Of a stretch of DNA of 20,080 nt, positions 7,073 to 12,963 are shown one piece after another. Position 1 is the stretch's first letter. Each line of letters starts with the position of its first letter. The notes under the pieces were generated by a model. The model did no database searches. It had not been told where the DNA came from and saw only the letters and a program-made list of their open reading frames with translations. The stretch is from a virus. Made by a program: the position numbers and the translations under genes. The stretch is taken from IMG/VR virus record IMGVR_UViG_3300020421_000192, positions 1 through 20,080 of that record. One strand, given 5' to 3'.

Positions 7073-7093
7073 CAATCCTACAAGACCATAAAC
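7073..7093. repeat. Right arm of 21-bp inverted repeat
   Basis: The reverse complement of this segment matches 6423-6443 at 20 of 21 positions. It lies about 40 bases upstream of the 186-aa gene start and overlaps the GGATTG/CAATCC hairpin at 7059-7078. Extension beyond 21 bp shows no further similarity. Confidence 0.6.
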
Positions 7094-7137
7094 GCTCTGC
7101 GTTGCTATTCTTCGCTAAGTCCTTCCTGCCTCATGGC

Positions 7138-7263
7138 TCAGACCTTTAAGGACACCAGACTTTTGCAAATGGTGCGGGCGCTGTAAACGCCTCGTTTATA
7201 TCCCTGCATGGGTAGCAACATCACCCGAGCCTTTCCGCACTTACCTTTTGAGGTGTAGAACAT
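7138..7263 (-). CDS. Possible basic small ORF, 41 aa
   Basis: A 42-codon frame begins at ATG 7263 (MFYTSKGKCGKARVMLLPMQ) after a GGTGG SD-like element and ends at TGA 7138-7140. It is basic, with two Cys. It lies in the otherwise gene-free leader of the leftward operon, where chance ORFs of this length are expected, so support is weak. No family recognised. Confidence 0.3.
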   Translation of the reverse strand: MFYTSKGKCGKARVMLLPMQGYKRGVYSARTICKSLVSLKV

Positions 7264-7542
7264 CCATCCACCGCACAAGCGGATAGAGCCGATTTAAAGT
7301 GTCAATGCTAGTCTATACAGTGGCATCAAAGGTAGACCATTAACGCGACAACTGATTAATAGCGCTGTTATTGCTGTATATAAGTGCGACTAACTCACTG
7401 CGGTACGCTCACAATGCTTTAGGTATCGAAACCGTTTATTCAGTGGTGCATTGTTAAAACCCTAAATGCGAACGGTACGCGACGCTTTAATACTTGTGCG
7501 CTTTGTTCCGCTCGGTAACTAAGTACATCAGCCACTAACAAC

Positions 7543-7571
7543 ATTATACCGCAATGCATTAGCCTATGCAA
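7543..7571 (-). promoter_or_regulatory. Sigma70-type promoter for the leftward operon
   Basis: Reading leftward, TTGCAT (7571-7566) is followed by exactly 17 bases and a perfect TATAAT (7548-7543). ATGCAA/TTGCAT repeats surround it (7566-7571, 7575-7580, 7599-7604), which may be operator half-sites or alternative -35 elements. It is the only strong leftward promoter that I see before the 186-aa gene. Confidence 0.65.
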
Positions 7572-7642
7572 CAAATGCAAGTTATTTAAAACGCTACTAT
7601 GCAAGGGTCTAGGGGGGGGTAGTATACTGAAGGTGAAAGTTT

Positions 7643-7698
7643 TGGAAGGTACTCCTGGGTGTGTGCCACAGCGTCCGAGGTTTAGGAGTCCCGTTCCA
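7643..7698. ncRNA. Strong foldback: candidate structured RNA
   Basis: Bases 7643-7656 pair with 7684-7698 as a 13-pair helix with one bulge and one mismatch (TGGAA..GG.ACTCCT against AGGAGT..CC.TTCCA). The 27-base apical part can form an inner TGTG/CACA stem. An outer GGGGGGG (7613-7619) can also face CCCGCCC (7699-7705) with one mismatch. A TATACT -10-like box lies at 7623-7628, but without a good -35. There is no T-run on either side, and tRNA arms do not fit. A 28-codon GTG-started frame also crosses the region (7633-7719) but lacks a separate SD. Confidence 0.4.
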
Positions 7699-7806
7699 CC
7701 CGCCCATATATATAAATAAAAAAAGGCATTAACACAACATTAAGCTGTTCCCAAGAGTTTATTAAGCTTTAGGTACCCCTACGTATAGGTTATTCTTTGT
7801 ATATAG

Positions 7807-7835
7807 CTAGGGAGCATGTTTTTAGTGTTCCCTGG
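7807..7835. repeat. Dyad GGGAGCA-N9-TGTTCCC, copy 2
   Basis: CTAGGGAGCA (7807-7816) can pair with TGTTCCCTGG (7826-7835) through a nine-base loop. The arms and the spacing equal the copy at 6090-6116, while the loop is T-rich here and A-rich there on the plus strand. Its right end runs into a GGAGG SD at 7834-7838, so on a rightward RNA the hairpin would partly mask that SD. Confidence 0.6.
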
Positions 7836-7845
7836 AGGTATAGAA

Positions 7846-7989
7846 TTGAAATTAGATGTGGGTATATCTATTGGTTATTGTCCCCCTATGGAATATTATA
7901 TTATGTTTACCTATATGGAGTATTGTCATATCTGGCTTAGCGGCAAAATTTTGGAAAGTGCGTTGCGTGTAGGCAGTGTCCGGGGCTAA
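7846..7989 (+). CDS. Possible 47-aa ORF with TTG start
   Basis: A 47-codon frame opens at TTG 7846 (MKLDVGISIGYCPPMEYYIM at the N-terminus) and stops at TAA 7987-7989. A GGAGG SD sits seven bases before the TTG, one of the best SD matches in this intergenic region, and the dyad at 7807-7835 abuts it. The peptide is rich in Tyr, Met and Cys and is not a clear membrane segment. No family recognised. A TTG start and short length keep confidence low, but the SD plus hairpin arrangement would make sense as a regulated small gene. Confidence 0.35.
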   Translation: MKLDVGISIGYCPPMEYYIMFTYMEYCHIWLSGKILESALRVGSVRG

Positions 7990-8045
7990 GAGACCTAGAA
8001 ATTTTTGATTCCAAATTTTTTGGGGGGTATATTTTTTATAAAAAG

Positions 8046-8180
8046 TTATTCAAAAGTTATACACAGGGTTATCCACAGGTAAAAAGTAGGTTAAATCTAT
8101 GATTATAAAGGGTAATCAGAAAGTTATCCACAGATAACCCCCTCCCTTATTATAATATATATATATTTATATTACTATAT
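8046..8180. other. Candidate replication origin with DnaA boxes
   Basis: Three perfect DnaA boxes (TTATNCACA) lie in the same orientation: TTATACACA 8057-8065, TTATCCACA 8069-8077 and TTATCCACA 8124-8132. A near-match, TTATTCAAA, precedes them at 8046-8054. The first three are spaced 11 and 12 bases, about one helical turn, apart. Immediately to the right is an uninterrupted AT-rich stretch (about 8147-8180, alternating T and A) that could serve as the unwinding element. The cluster lies between the divergent operons, where an origin is expected. This suggests initiation by host DnaA; no replication initiator gene is visible. Confidence 0.65.
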
Positions 8181-8265
8181 GGACAAAATTGGTAAGGATT
8201 TTCTTAGGTGCCTGGCTAATAAATTTGCTAACAGAATAAAAGTGTACACGTTTACCCCCCCAATA

Positions 8266-8274
8266 TGCTATAAT
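8266..8274 (+). promoter_or_regulatory. Extended -10 promoter for the rightward operon
   Basis: TGCTATAAT gives an extended -10 (TG at 8266-8267, TATAAT at 8269-8274). No good -35 is present at 17 bp; the spacer region holds a C7 run (8255-8261), and the nearest candidate, TGTACA (8243-8248), is 20 bp away. Transcription would start near 8281, just before the leader hairpin and about 97 bases before the first rightward gene. Confidence 0.55.
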
Positions 8275-8288
8275 ATAAGTAATGAATT

Positions 8289-8358
8289 TGGGATTGTACC
8301 AGCACATCTCTCCCCTCCTTGTTGAGGGTCCCTTCTCCCTTCTGTTGGTACAGTCCCA
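8289..8358 (+). promoter_or_regulatory. Long leader hairpin before the rightward operon
   Basis: Bases 8289-8301 pair with 8346-8358 through 13 pairs, one of them G-U. The 44-base interior holds a second small helix (CCCTC 8313-8317 with GAGGG 8324-8328) and a pyrimidine-rich tract. It lies between the extended -10 promoter and the AAGGAG SD (about 8366-8371) of the first gene. There is no T-run, so it is more likely a 5' stability or control element than a terminator. Confidence 0.55.
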
Positions 8359-8377
8359 CCTTACAAAGGAGATTAAA

Positions 8378-8608
8378 ATGCGTGGACCAGCAAAGATAGC
8401 AGGATCAAAGATGGGTTCAAAAACCTGTCCTGTATGTAAAGGAACGGGTAAAGTTTCTGGAAAGACTAAGCCAGGTGGTGGCCGTGGAGGAGGTATTGCA
8501 GGAAGTACAGGTGGCAAAAAGGGAGGCGGTTCAGGCGGTAGAGGTGGTCCAGGGGATAGAGGTGGAAAAGGTAAAGGTCCAGGCGGTCCTGGCAGAAGTA
8601 GAGCATAA
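8378..8608 (+). CDS. Gly/Arg-rich protein with one CxxCxGxG knuckle, 76 aa
   Basis: I place the start at ATG 8378, behind an AAGGAG SD; an earlier in-frame ATG at 8282 lies inside the leader hairpin and is unlikely. The 76-aa protein has CPVCKGTG at 17-24, a single DnaJ-type CxxCxGxG half-site, followed by a long Gly/Arg/Lys-rich tail with RGG-like units. One half-site cannot bind zinc alone in the usual four-Cys way, so dimerisation is possible. The tail suggests RNA or DNA contact. The stop overlaps the TerS start (TAATG), so it is coupled to the packaging genes and is first in the right-arm transcript. Function unknown. Confidence 0.78.
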   Translation: MRGPAKIAGSKMGSKTCPVCKGTGKVSGKTKPGGGRGGGIAGSTGGKKGGGSGGRGGPGDRGGKGKGPGGPGRSRA

Positions 8609-9069
8609 TGGCTGTTAATCCTGTAAAGCGTAGGGAAGGCAAGGTAGTACACAACAGTGTGTGGACCACAGCAAACAAGAAGAAAGTAATTGAGATGTTT
8701 GCTTGTGGGTCTACCGTTGTTGAAGTATGCAGGTTCCTTGGTATTCATAAGTCTACGTTCTACCGCTGGCTAAAAGACGAGAGAAAGGGTGATTTTCAGC
8801 GCACCATTGAGTTAGGTATACAAGCTTCTGAAGCTTACTGGATACAGATAGGTAGGGATAACCTAGAAAATAAATCATTTAATACATCACTATATGCATT
8901 CATGATGGTTAATAAGTTTAACTATAGATCCACCTATTCAAAGCAGGAAGTAGAAAAGAAAGAAACCAAGACTACAACTGTCGAGGTTAAGAAAGCTGTT
9001 GATGTAGAGTCTATAATTGATAAACTAAACGAAAGTATGAAGGAGGAGGAGCCAAAGCTCCTTAATTAA
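8608..9069 (+). CDS. Terminase small subunit (TerS)
   Basis: The 153-aa protein carries an N-terminal helix-turn-helix of the TerS kind (VVEVCRFLGIHKSTFYRWLK, residues 37-56), then a helical AYWIQIGRDNLENKSFNTSL region (76-95) with NKFNYR after it, and an acidic coiled-coil C-terminus. This layout, DNA-binding HTH plus an oligomerisation region, is that of small terminases that recognise the packaging site and load the large subunit. It is separated from TerL by three genes rather than adjacent, which is unusual but seen in phages. ATG 8608 overlaps the preceding stop. The alternative is a general HTH regulator; the size, the helical core and the nearby TerL favour TerS. Confidence 0.75.
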   Translation: MAVNPVKRREGKVVHNSVWTTANKKKVIEMFACGSTVVEVCRFLGIHKSTFYRWLKDERKGDFQRTIELGIQASEAYWIQIGRDNLENKSFNTSLYAFMMVNKFNYRSTYSKQEVEKKETKTTTVEVKKAVDVESIIDKLNESMKEEEPKLLN

Positions 9070-9070
9070 T

Positions 9071-9187
9071 ATGCCTAAAGTCGGAACTAAAAAATTTGCT
9101 TACACTAAAGCTGGTATGAAAAAAGCCAAACAATACGCTAAATCTTCTGGCAAGAAAGTACAGAAGAAGGCTCCAAAAGGGTACTAA
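9071..9187 (+). CDS. Lysine-rich microprotein, 38 aa
   Basis: A short frame from ATG 9071 encodes 38 residues (MPKVGTKKFAYTKAGMKKAK at the start), about one third Lys, ending KKAPKGY. It begins two bases after the TerS stop, with a weak or distant SD, and ends one base before the next gene. The KKFAYTKAGMKKAKQYAKSS pattern is common in small basic phage proteins. It may bind or neutralise DNA, but this is inference. It resembles in composition the basic proteins at 13571-14297. Confidence 0.7.
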   Translation: MPKVGTKKFAYTKAGMKKAKQYAKSSGKKVQKKAPKGY

Positions 9188-9188
9188 G

Positions 9189-10769
9189 ATGCCTGGATAT
9201 GGTGGAGGAGTTGGAGCGGACACAGATGGAGATAACGCTGATTACGGCGAAGGAATGGGTACTAAAGGTGCCGCCGCTTCCGACAACTCCATTGGAATGG
9301 GTTCTGAATCATCTCAAGATACCAGCACTATAGAAGGTTTTAGGGAAGCTCTCGCTAGGGCTATGGTCGGTTATGTAGATCAGAGCGTAAGAGACAAAAC
9401 GCAGGCTGCATTAGAAGCTAAAAATCAAGAAGCTTTAGCAAAAAAAACTGGAATATCTGTTGCTAAAACTACAGAGCAAATATCAAAAGAACAGCAATTA
9501 CAAAATCTGATAGATAAGTTTGATCCTAAAGCTAAGGTAGAACATAACCCTCATTTAGAGTCGCTTGAACCAGGGGCATATGACGCTAACGTCTCTTTAG
9601 ACTTAGACCAGCAGCTTGATCTTGGTCTTATTAGTCAATTTGAGTATGATTCAACAAAGGCCATGATTGATCAAACTATGCCTATTGGCAAAAATATTGA
9701 TCTGGGCATTAAAAATATGCCTACCGTTGATCCAGATGTCGAAAACGTAGATCAAGAAAAAATGGGCGCATTTAGAAATATTAGTTATGGTTCTTTTCCT
9801 TCAGCAGTTGTAGACGATGGTCTTCTAGGTGCAGCAACAAATACGGAAAATACAGATCCTCAAGAAAATCAAGAAGCAATAGATGCAATAGGGAGATCTC
9901 AAAGGTCCGCTCAAGAGCAAGCGATGAACGAGGCTGTTGCAATCGGAGCGCAAAGAACAGCAGCTTTAGGAGATCCAGCAAAAGAAGGGTTTAGAGGTTT
10001 AGAAAATAAAGCTATGGGTTCAACTGTAGAAAATAATGTTGACAGACAAGCTTTTGAAAACGCAATGAAAGAATCTGTTCAAGCTTATAGAGACATATCA
10101 GGAGAGTTAGGGCATCCTGATTTTGGTTTTAGCGGAACAGCAGTAGAAGGAGCCGCTCCTTCAGGACTAGAATCAAACGTGGGTGGACCATCATTAGGTG
10201 ATCCAGGACAATCAATAGGTGACAGAAACCTAGCAAACAGAAGTAGAAGGGCAGCTCTTGCGTTAGAAAGTTTAAACAATCTAGAGCAAACAGTTAAAAG
10301 AGATCCTAACTTAACAGAAAGGGAAAGAGCTAGAAAGTTAGCAGCCATAAAAGCCACAAAAAGAACTACAGAATATGGAATCTTGGTGGGCTACGCTTTT
10401 CCAGGACAAACTATAGCTGGAATAAAAACTTCTACATTAGCGAAAGCTCTAGCTTCCTTGCTTGGTCTGGGAATGCCGATAGGCATAATGAGTGTTTTAG
10501 ATAAAACTTTAGGTAAGAAAGGTTTTGGTCAAGTAGAAAGAGATGCTTTAACTTCTATAGCTAGGGATATTGAAGAGTCTGGAGGAAGCTCTGCTACAGC
10601 TGGATATGGTGGTGGTTCGGACGAAACGAAAAGAAAGTTTTATGAATACCTAATACAAGTTGAGCCTTGGGCAAAAGGTTTAAGCGACAGACAAATAAAC
10701 TATTATCTTGAAAATGAAGAAGAGCTTGAGTGGGTTAGAAATCTTTATAAAGATATGACAAATGCTTGA
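9189..10769 (+). CDS. Probable virion or internal protein, 526 aa
   Basis: This 526-aa protein starts with a Gly/Asp-rich segment (MPGYGGGVGADTDGDNADYG), continues with long helical, Gln/Ala/Glu-rich regions, has a hydrophobic stretch at about 397-437 (ILVGYAFPGQTIAG and on to GMPIGIMSVL) and ends with a second YGGG tract and an aromatic C-terminal domain (FYEYLIQVEPW). I do not recognise a family. Length, placement between TerS and TerL, and a potential membrane-inserting segment fit an internal or ejection protein, which is inference. There is no obvious SD; translation is likely coupled to the preceding 38-mer, whose stop is one base away. Confidence 0.8.
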   Translation: MPGYGGGVGADTDGDNADYGEGMGTKGAAASDNSIGMGSESSQDTSTIEGFREALARAMVGYVDQSVRDKTQAALEAKNQEALAKKTGISVAKTTEQISKEQQLQNLIDKFDPKAKVEHNPHLESLEPGAYDANVSLDLDQQLDLGLISQFEYDSTKAMIDQTMPIGKNIDLGIKNMPTVDPDVENVDQEKMGAFRNISYGSFPSAVVDDGLLGAATNTENTDPQENQEAIDAIGRSQRSAQEQAMNEAVAIGAQRTAALGDPAKEGFRGLENKAMGSTVENNVDRQAFENAMKESVQAYRDISGELGHPDFGFSGTAVEGAAPSGLESNVGGPSLGDPGQSIGDRNLANRSRRAALALESLNNLEQTVKRDPNLTERERARKLAAIKATKRTTEYGILVGYAFPGQTIAGIKTSTLAKALASLLGLGMPIGIMSVLDKTLGKKGFGQVERDALTSIARDIEESGGSSATAGYGGGSDETKRKFYEYLIQVEPWAKGLSDRQINYYLENEEELEWVRNLYKDMTNA

Positions 10770-10830
10770 AGAAGTTATAATTTTTATTATTTTTGAAATT
10801 TTAAATGGTGTAATATAACAGGTGTACAAC

Positions 10831-11130
10831 ATGGAGAAAAAAATGGTAGGTAATCAAATTAGAGCTATGGATAGAATGTTTGAGCGCATGATGGGTATGA
10901 CGGGACATCGTTCACCACTTGCAATGGTAGAGTCAACAATGGACAGGATGGAGTCGATGCTTAGCTCGATTCCAACCAACAGTGAAGAGTTCACGGTATG
11001 GAAGCTAACTCCTACGACGTATAGGACTGAAGTTCAAGAAGATGGTTCCATTCTGTTCAAAGTTGTTGAAGGCAAAAAAGATAATGGTTGGTCTGAAGAA
11101 GCAAAGGGACCTGACGTAGAGAAAAAGTGA
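10831..11130 (+). CDS. Unknown 99-aa protein before TerL
   Basis: I prefer ATG 10831 over the in-frame GTG at 10822, because an AGGTG SD lies six bases before it. The 99-aa protein has a Met-rich N-terminal helix (MDRMFERMMGMTG, 13-25), a middle region (ESTMDRMESMLSSIPTNSEE) and a C-terminal beta-like stretch (TPTTYRTEVQEDGSILFKVV). No family is recognised. The stop overlaps the TerL GTG start (GTGA), so the two are translationally coupled; a packaging- or head-related role is plausible. Confidence 0.78.
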   Translation: MEKKMVGNQIRAMDRMFERMMGMTGHRSPLAMVESTMDRMESMLSSIPTNSEEFTVWKLTPTTYRTEVQEDGSILFKVVEGKKDNGWSEEAKGPDVEKK

Positions 11131-12791
11131 GTTTACCAGAGATATCCAAAGATGTTTTTGCTGATACAAAAAATGCTGAAGCAGCCATCAAGTTTGCTCA
11201 ATGGGCGCAAGGTGCAGAGTACGATCAAGTCGTTGCTGCATATGCTAAGTGTCATAGCGATCCCAATCTTGATGATACTTTTATTCGCACTCTCGGTCAG
11301 CTTGACAGGTATTATCTTGGTGTTTTCCTATGTAACCGTCATGACATGCTTCATCCTTGGATATATGAAAGATGCCGTGAAGTCGAAAATGACAGAGATA
11401 GAAGACTCGATCTTTGGGCAAGGTTTCACTATAAAAGTACTATAATAACTTTTCTTGGTTGTGTTCAGGAAATATTATGTAATCCAGATATAACAATAGG
11501 TCTTTTATCTTTCTCTTCTAAGCAGGCTAAGCCATTTTTGCGGCAAGTTATGCAAGAGTTAGAAGCAAATGAAAAGCTTATTAATCTATATCCAGATATA
11601 CTGTACGAAAAGCCTAGGCAGCAAGCTCCTAAATGGGCAGAAAATGAAGGTCTTTGTGTAAAAAGAAAGTCAAACCCTAAAGAACAAACGGTAGAAGCTC
11701 ACGGTTTGGTAGATGGACAGCCAACAGGTAGACACTTTTCGTTAATTATATACGATGATGTTGTTGTTCAGGAAAGTGTGTCAACTCCAGAGCAGATAGC
11801 AAAGACAACCACGCAGTGGGAGCTATCATTAAACCTTGGGTCTACACATAATCCAAGATATCAGTACGCAGGTACAAGATATTCATACGGTGACACGTAT
11901 GGAACAATTTTACAAAGAGCAGCGGTAAAGCCTCGTATACATCCAGCCACACACAACGGTCAAATGGATGGAGTACCAGTGTTTCTTATGGATGAGCGCT
12001 GGGAAGAGATTAAAAAAACAACTTCTACATACACTGTAGCTTGTCAGCAGTTACTAAACCCAATTGCTGGTAGTGATGTAGCGTTTAAATCAGAGTGGTG
12101 GAGAGAGTGGGAAGTAAGACCATATACTATGAATGTATATATTCTTGTAGATCCAGCTAGCTCAAAAAAGAAAGGGTCTAACCGTACAGCTATGTGCGTT
12201 GTTGGTGTTGATTCGTTCTATAATAAATATTTACTCGATGGAGTTTGTCACAGACTGAGTCTTTCAGAGCGTTGGGACTATTTAAAAAAGTTACGATCTA
12301 AATGGAAGACGGCTCCAGGAATTAGAGAAGTAAAAGTTGGGTATGAGAGGTATGGAGCTCAATCCGACATAGACCATTTTAAAGAAATGATGCGTATAGA
12401 AGGACAAAGCTTTCCTGTATACGAATTAAACTGGGTTGGTGGTGGAGGGTCACAATCCAAAAAGGATAGGATACAAAGATTAGAGCCTGATTTAAAAGAC
12501 GGTTCATTTTTCTGGCCTTATCCAACAGATAAAAAAAGACTTACATCTTTGCAGTTAGACGTAAAAGACAGGAAGCAAGAGTTCCTTATGTCTAGAAAAA
12601 TAATGCGTAAAGATGAGAGCGATGTTGTTTATGATTTAGCAAAATGGGTAAGAGATAACGAGTATAATCTTTTCCCTACAATTCACCCTGATTTTTTAGA
12701 CGCATTATCAAGAATATACGATATTGACCCAACACCTCCAGTTATTCGCACTTATAGGAATCTGGAGCCAGAGGCAGAGGCAGCTTACTAA
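11127..12791 (+). CDS. Terminase large subunit (TerL)
   Basis: The 554-aa protein is the packaging motor: an N-terminal ATPase domain and a C-terminal RNase H-like nuclease that cuts concatemers. The Walker A-like loop is ARFHYKST (98-105), matching the phage-terminase 'RGHxKST' form with Phe in place of the usual Gly. Walker B is LIIYDD (206-211); the coupling motif is about GTR (249-251). Nuclease acidic residues fit D342 (in ILVDPASS), E407 (in GYERYG) and D525 (in PDFLDA). It starts at GTG 11127 inside the stop of the preceding gene. Full length and all motifs are in order, so it is likely functional. Confidence 0.96.
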   Translation: MSLPEISKDVFADTKNAEAAIKFAQWAQGAEYDQVVAAYAKCHSDPNLDDTFIRTLGQLDRYYLGVFLCNRHDMLHPWIYERCREVENDRDRRLDLWARFHYKSTIITFLGCVQEILCNPDITIGLLSFSSKQAKPFLRQVMQELEANEKLINLYPDILYEKPRQQAPKWAENEGLCVKRKSNPKEQTVEAHGLVDGQPTGRHFSLIIYDDVVVQESVSTPEQIAKTTTQWELSLNLGSTHNPRYQYAGTRYSYGDTYGTILQRAAVKPRIHPATHNGQMDGVPVFLMDERWEEIKKTTSTYTVACQQLLNPIAGSDVAFKSEWWREWEVRPYTMNVYILVDPASSKKKGSNRTAMCVVGVDSFYNKYLLDGVCHRLSLSERWDYLKKLRSKWKTAPGIREVKVGYERYGAQSDIDHFKEMMRIEGQSFPVYELNWVGGGGSQSKKDRIQRLEPDLKDGSFFWPYPTDKKRLTSLQLDVKDRKQEFLMSRKIMRKDESDVVYDLAKWVRDNEYNLFPTIHPDFLDALSRIYDIDPTPPVIRTYRNLEPEAEAAY

Positions 12792-12961
12792 TGGCAAGGA
12801 CAAGGAGAATAGGAAGAAAAACTTATCAGCCTAGGCGTGTAGCCTATCGGATGAGTAACGGAAAAGCTTTCTATGAAAAGCAGCCTCGTGATATTCCATA
12901 TGGAGTTCTCCCCTATGTTCAACCTACGTACTGGGTTGCAGGATATTGTGTGGATGATTAA
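12791..12961 (+). CDS. Small basic unknown protein, 56 aa
   Basis: A 56-aa frame begins at ATG 12791, which overlaps the TerL stop (TAATG). The N-terminus is Arg-rich (MARTRRIGRKTYQPRRVAYR) and the C-terminus holds aromatic and Pro residues (YGVLPYVQPTYWVAGYCVDD). The tight overlap, correct strand and basic composition support a real gene. No family recognised. It is followed two bases later by a secreted protein gene. Confidence 0.72.
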   Translation: MARTRRIGRKTYQPRRVAYRMSNGKAFYEKQPRDIPYGVLPYVQPTYWVAGYCVDD

Positions 12962-12963
12962 CT

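Larger units (their letters stand above)
7032..7542 (-). other. Long structured leader of the leftward operon
   Basis: About 510 nt separate the leftward promoter from the first long gene. I see several short hairpins: GGATTG/CAATCC (about 7059-7078), GTCCTT/AAGGAC (7119-7124 with 7148-7153), GGCG/CGCC near 7177-7191 and CCGC/GCGG (7271-7282). CGGTACGC occurs twice (7401-7408 and 7473-7480). None has a T-run typical of a terminator. One weak 41-aa ORF (7138-7263) is listed separately. I found no tRNA. A regulatory or untranslated RNA is possible. Confidence 0.45.

Noticed and set aside
7450-7543. 34-codon minus-strand frame starting in the TATAATG of the leftward promoter
   Set aside because: Its ATG overlaps the -10 box, so it would lie upstream of the transcription start; no SD.
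7643-7698. Intrinsic terminator
   Set aside because: Strong stem, but no T-run on either side in either direction.
7613-7706. tRNA reading of the G-rich to CCCGCCC segment
   Set aside because: Outer pairing and length looked like a class II tRNA, but no TTCRA loop, D-arm or anticodon stem fits.
8282-8377. N-terminal extension of the Gly-rich gene from ATG 8282
   Set aside because: No SD; the extension lies within the leader hairpin, while ATG 8378 has AAGGAG.
8167-8748. Minus-strand 193-aa proline-rich frame
   Set aside because: It is the antisense of the Gly-rich 8378 gene (Gly codons read as Pro), crosses the promoter and leader hairpin, and has no SD.
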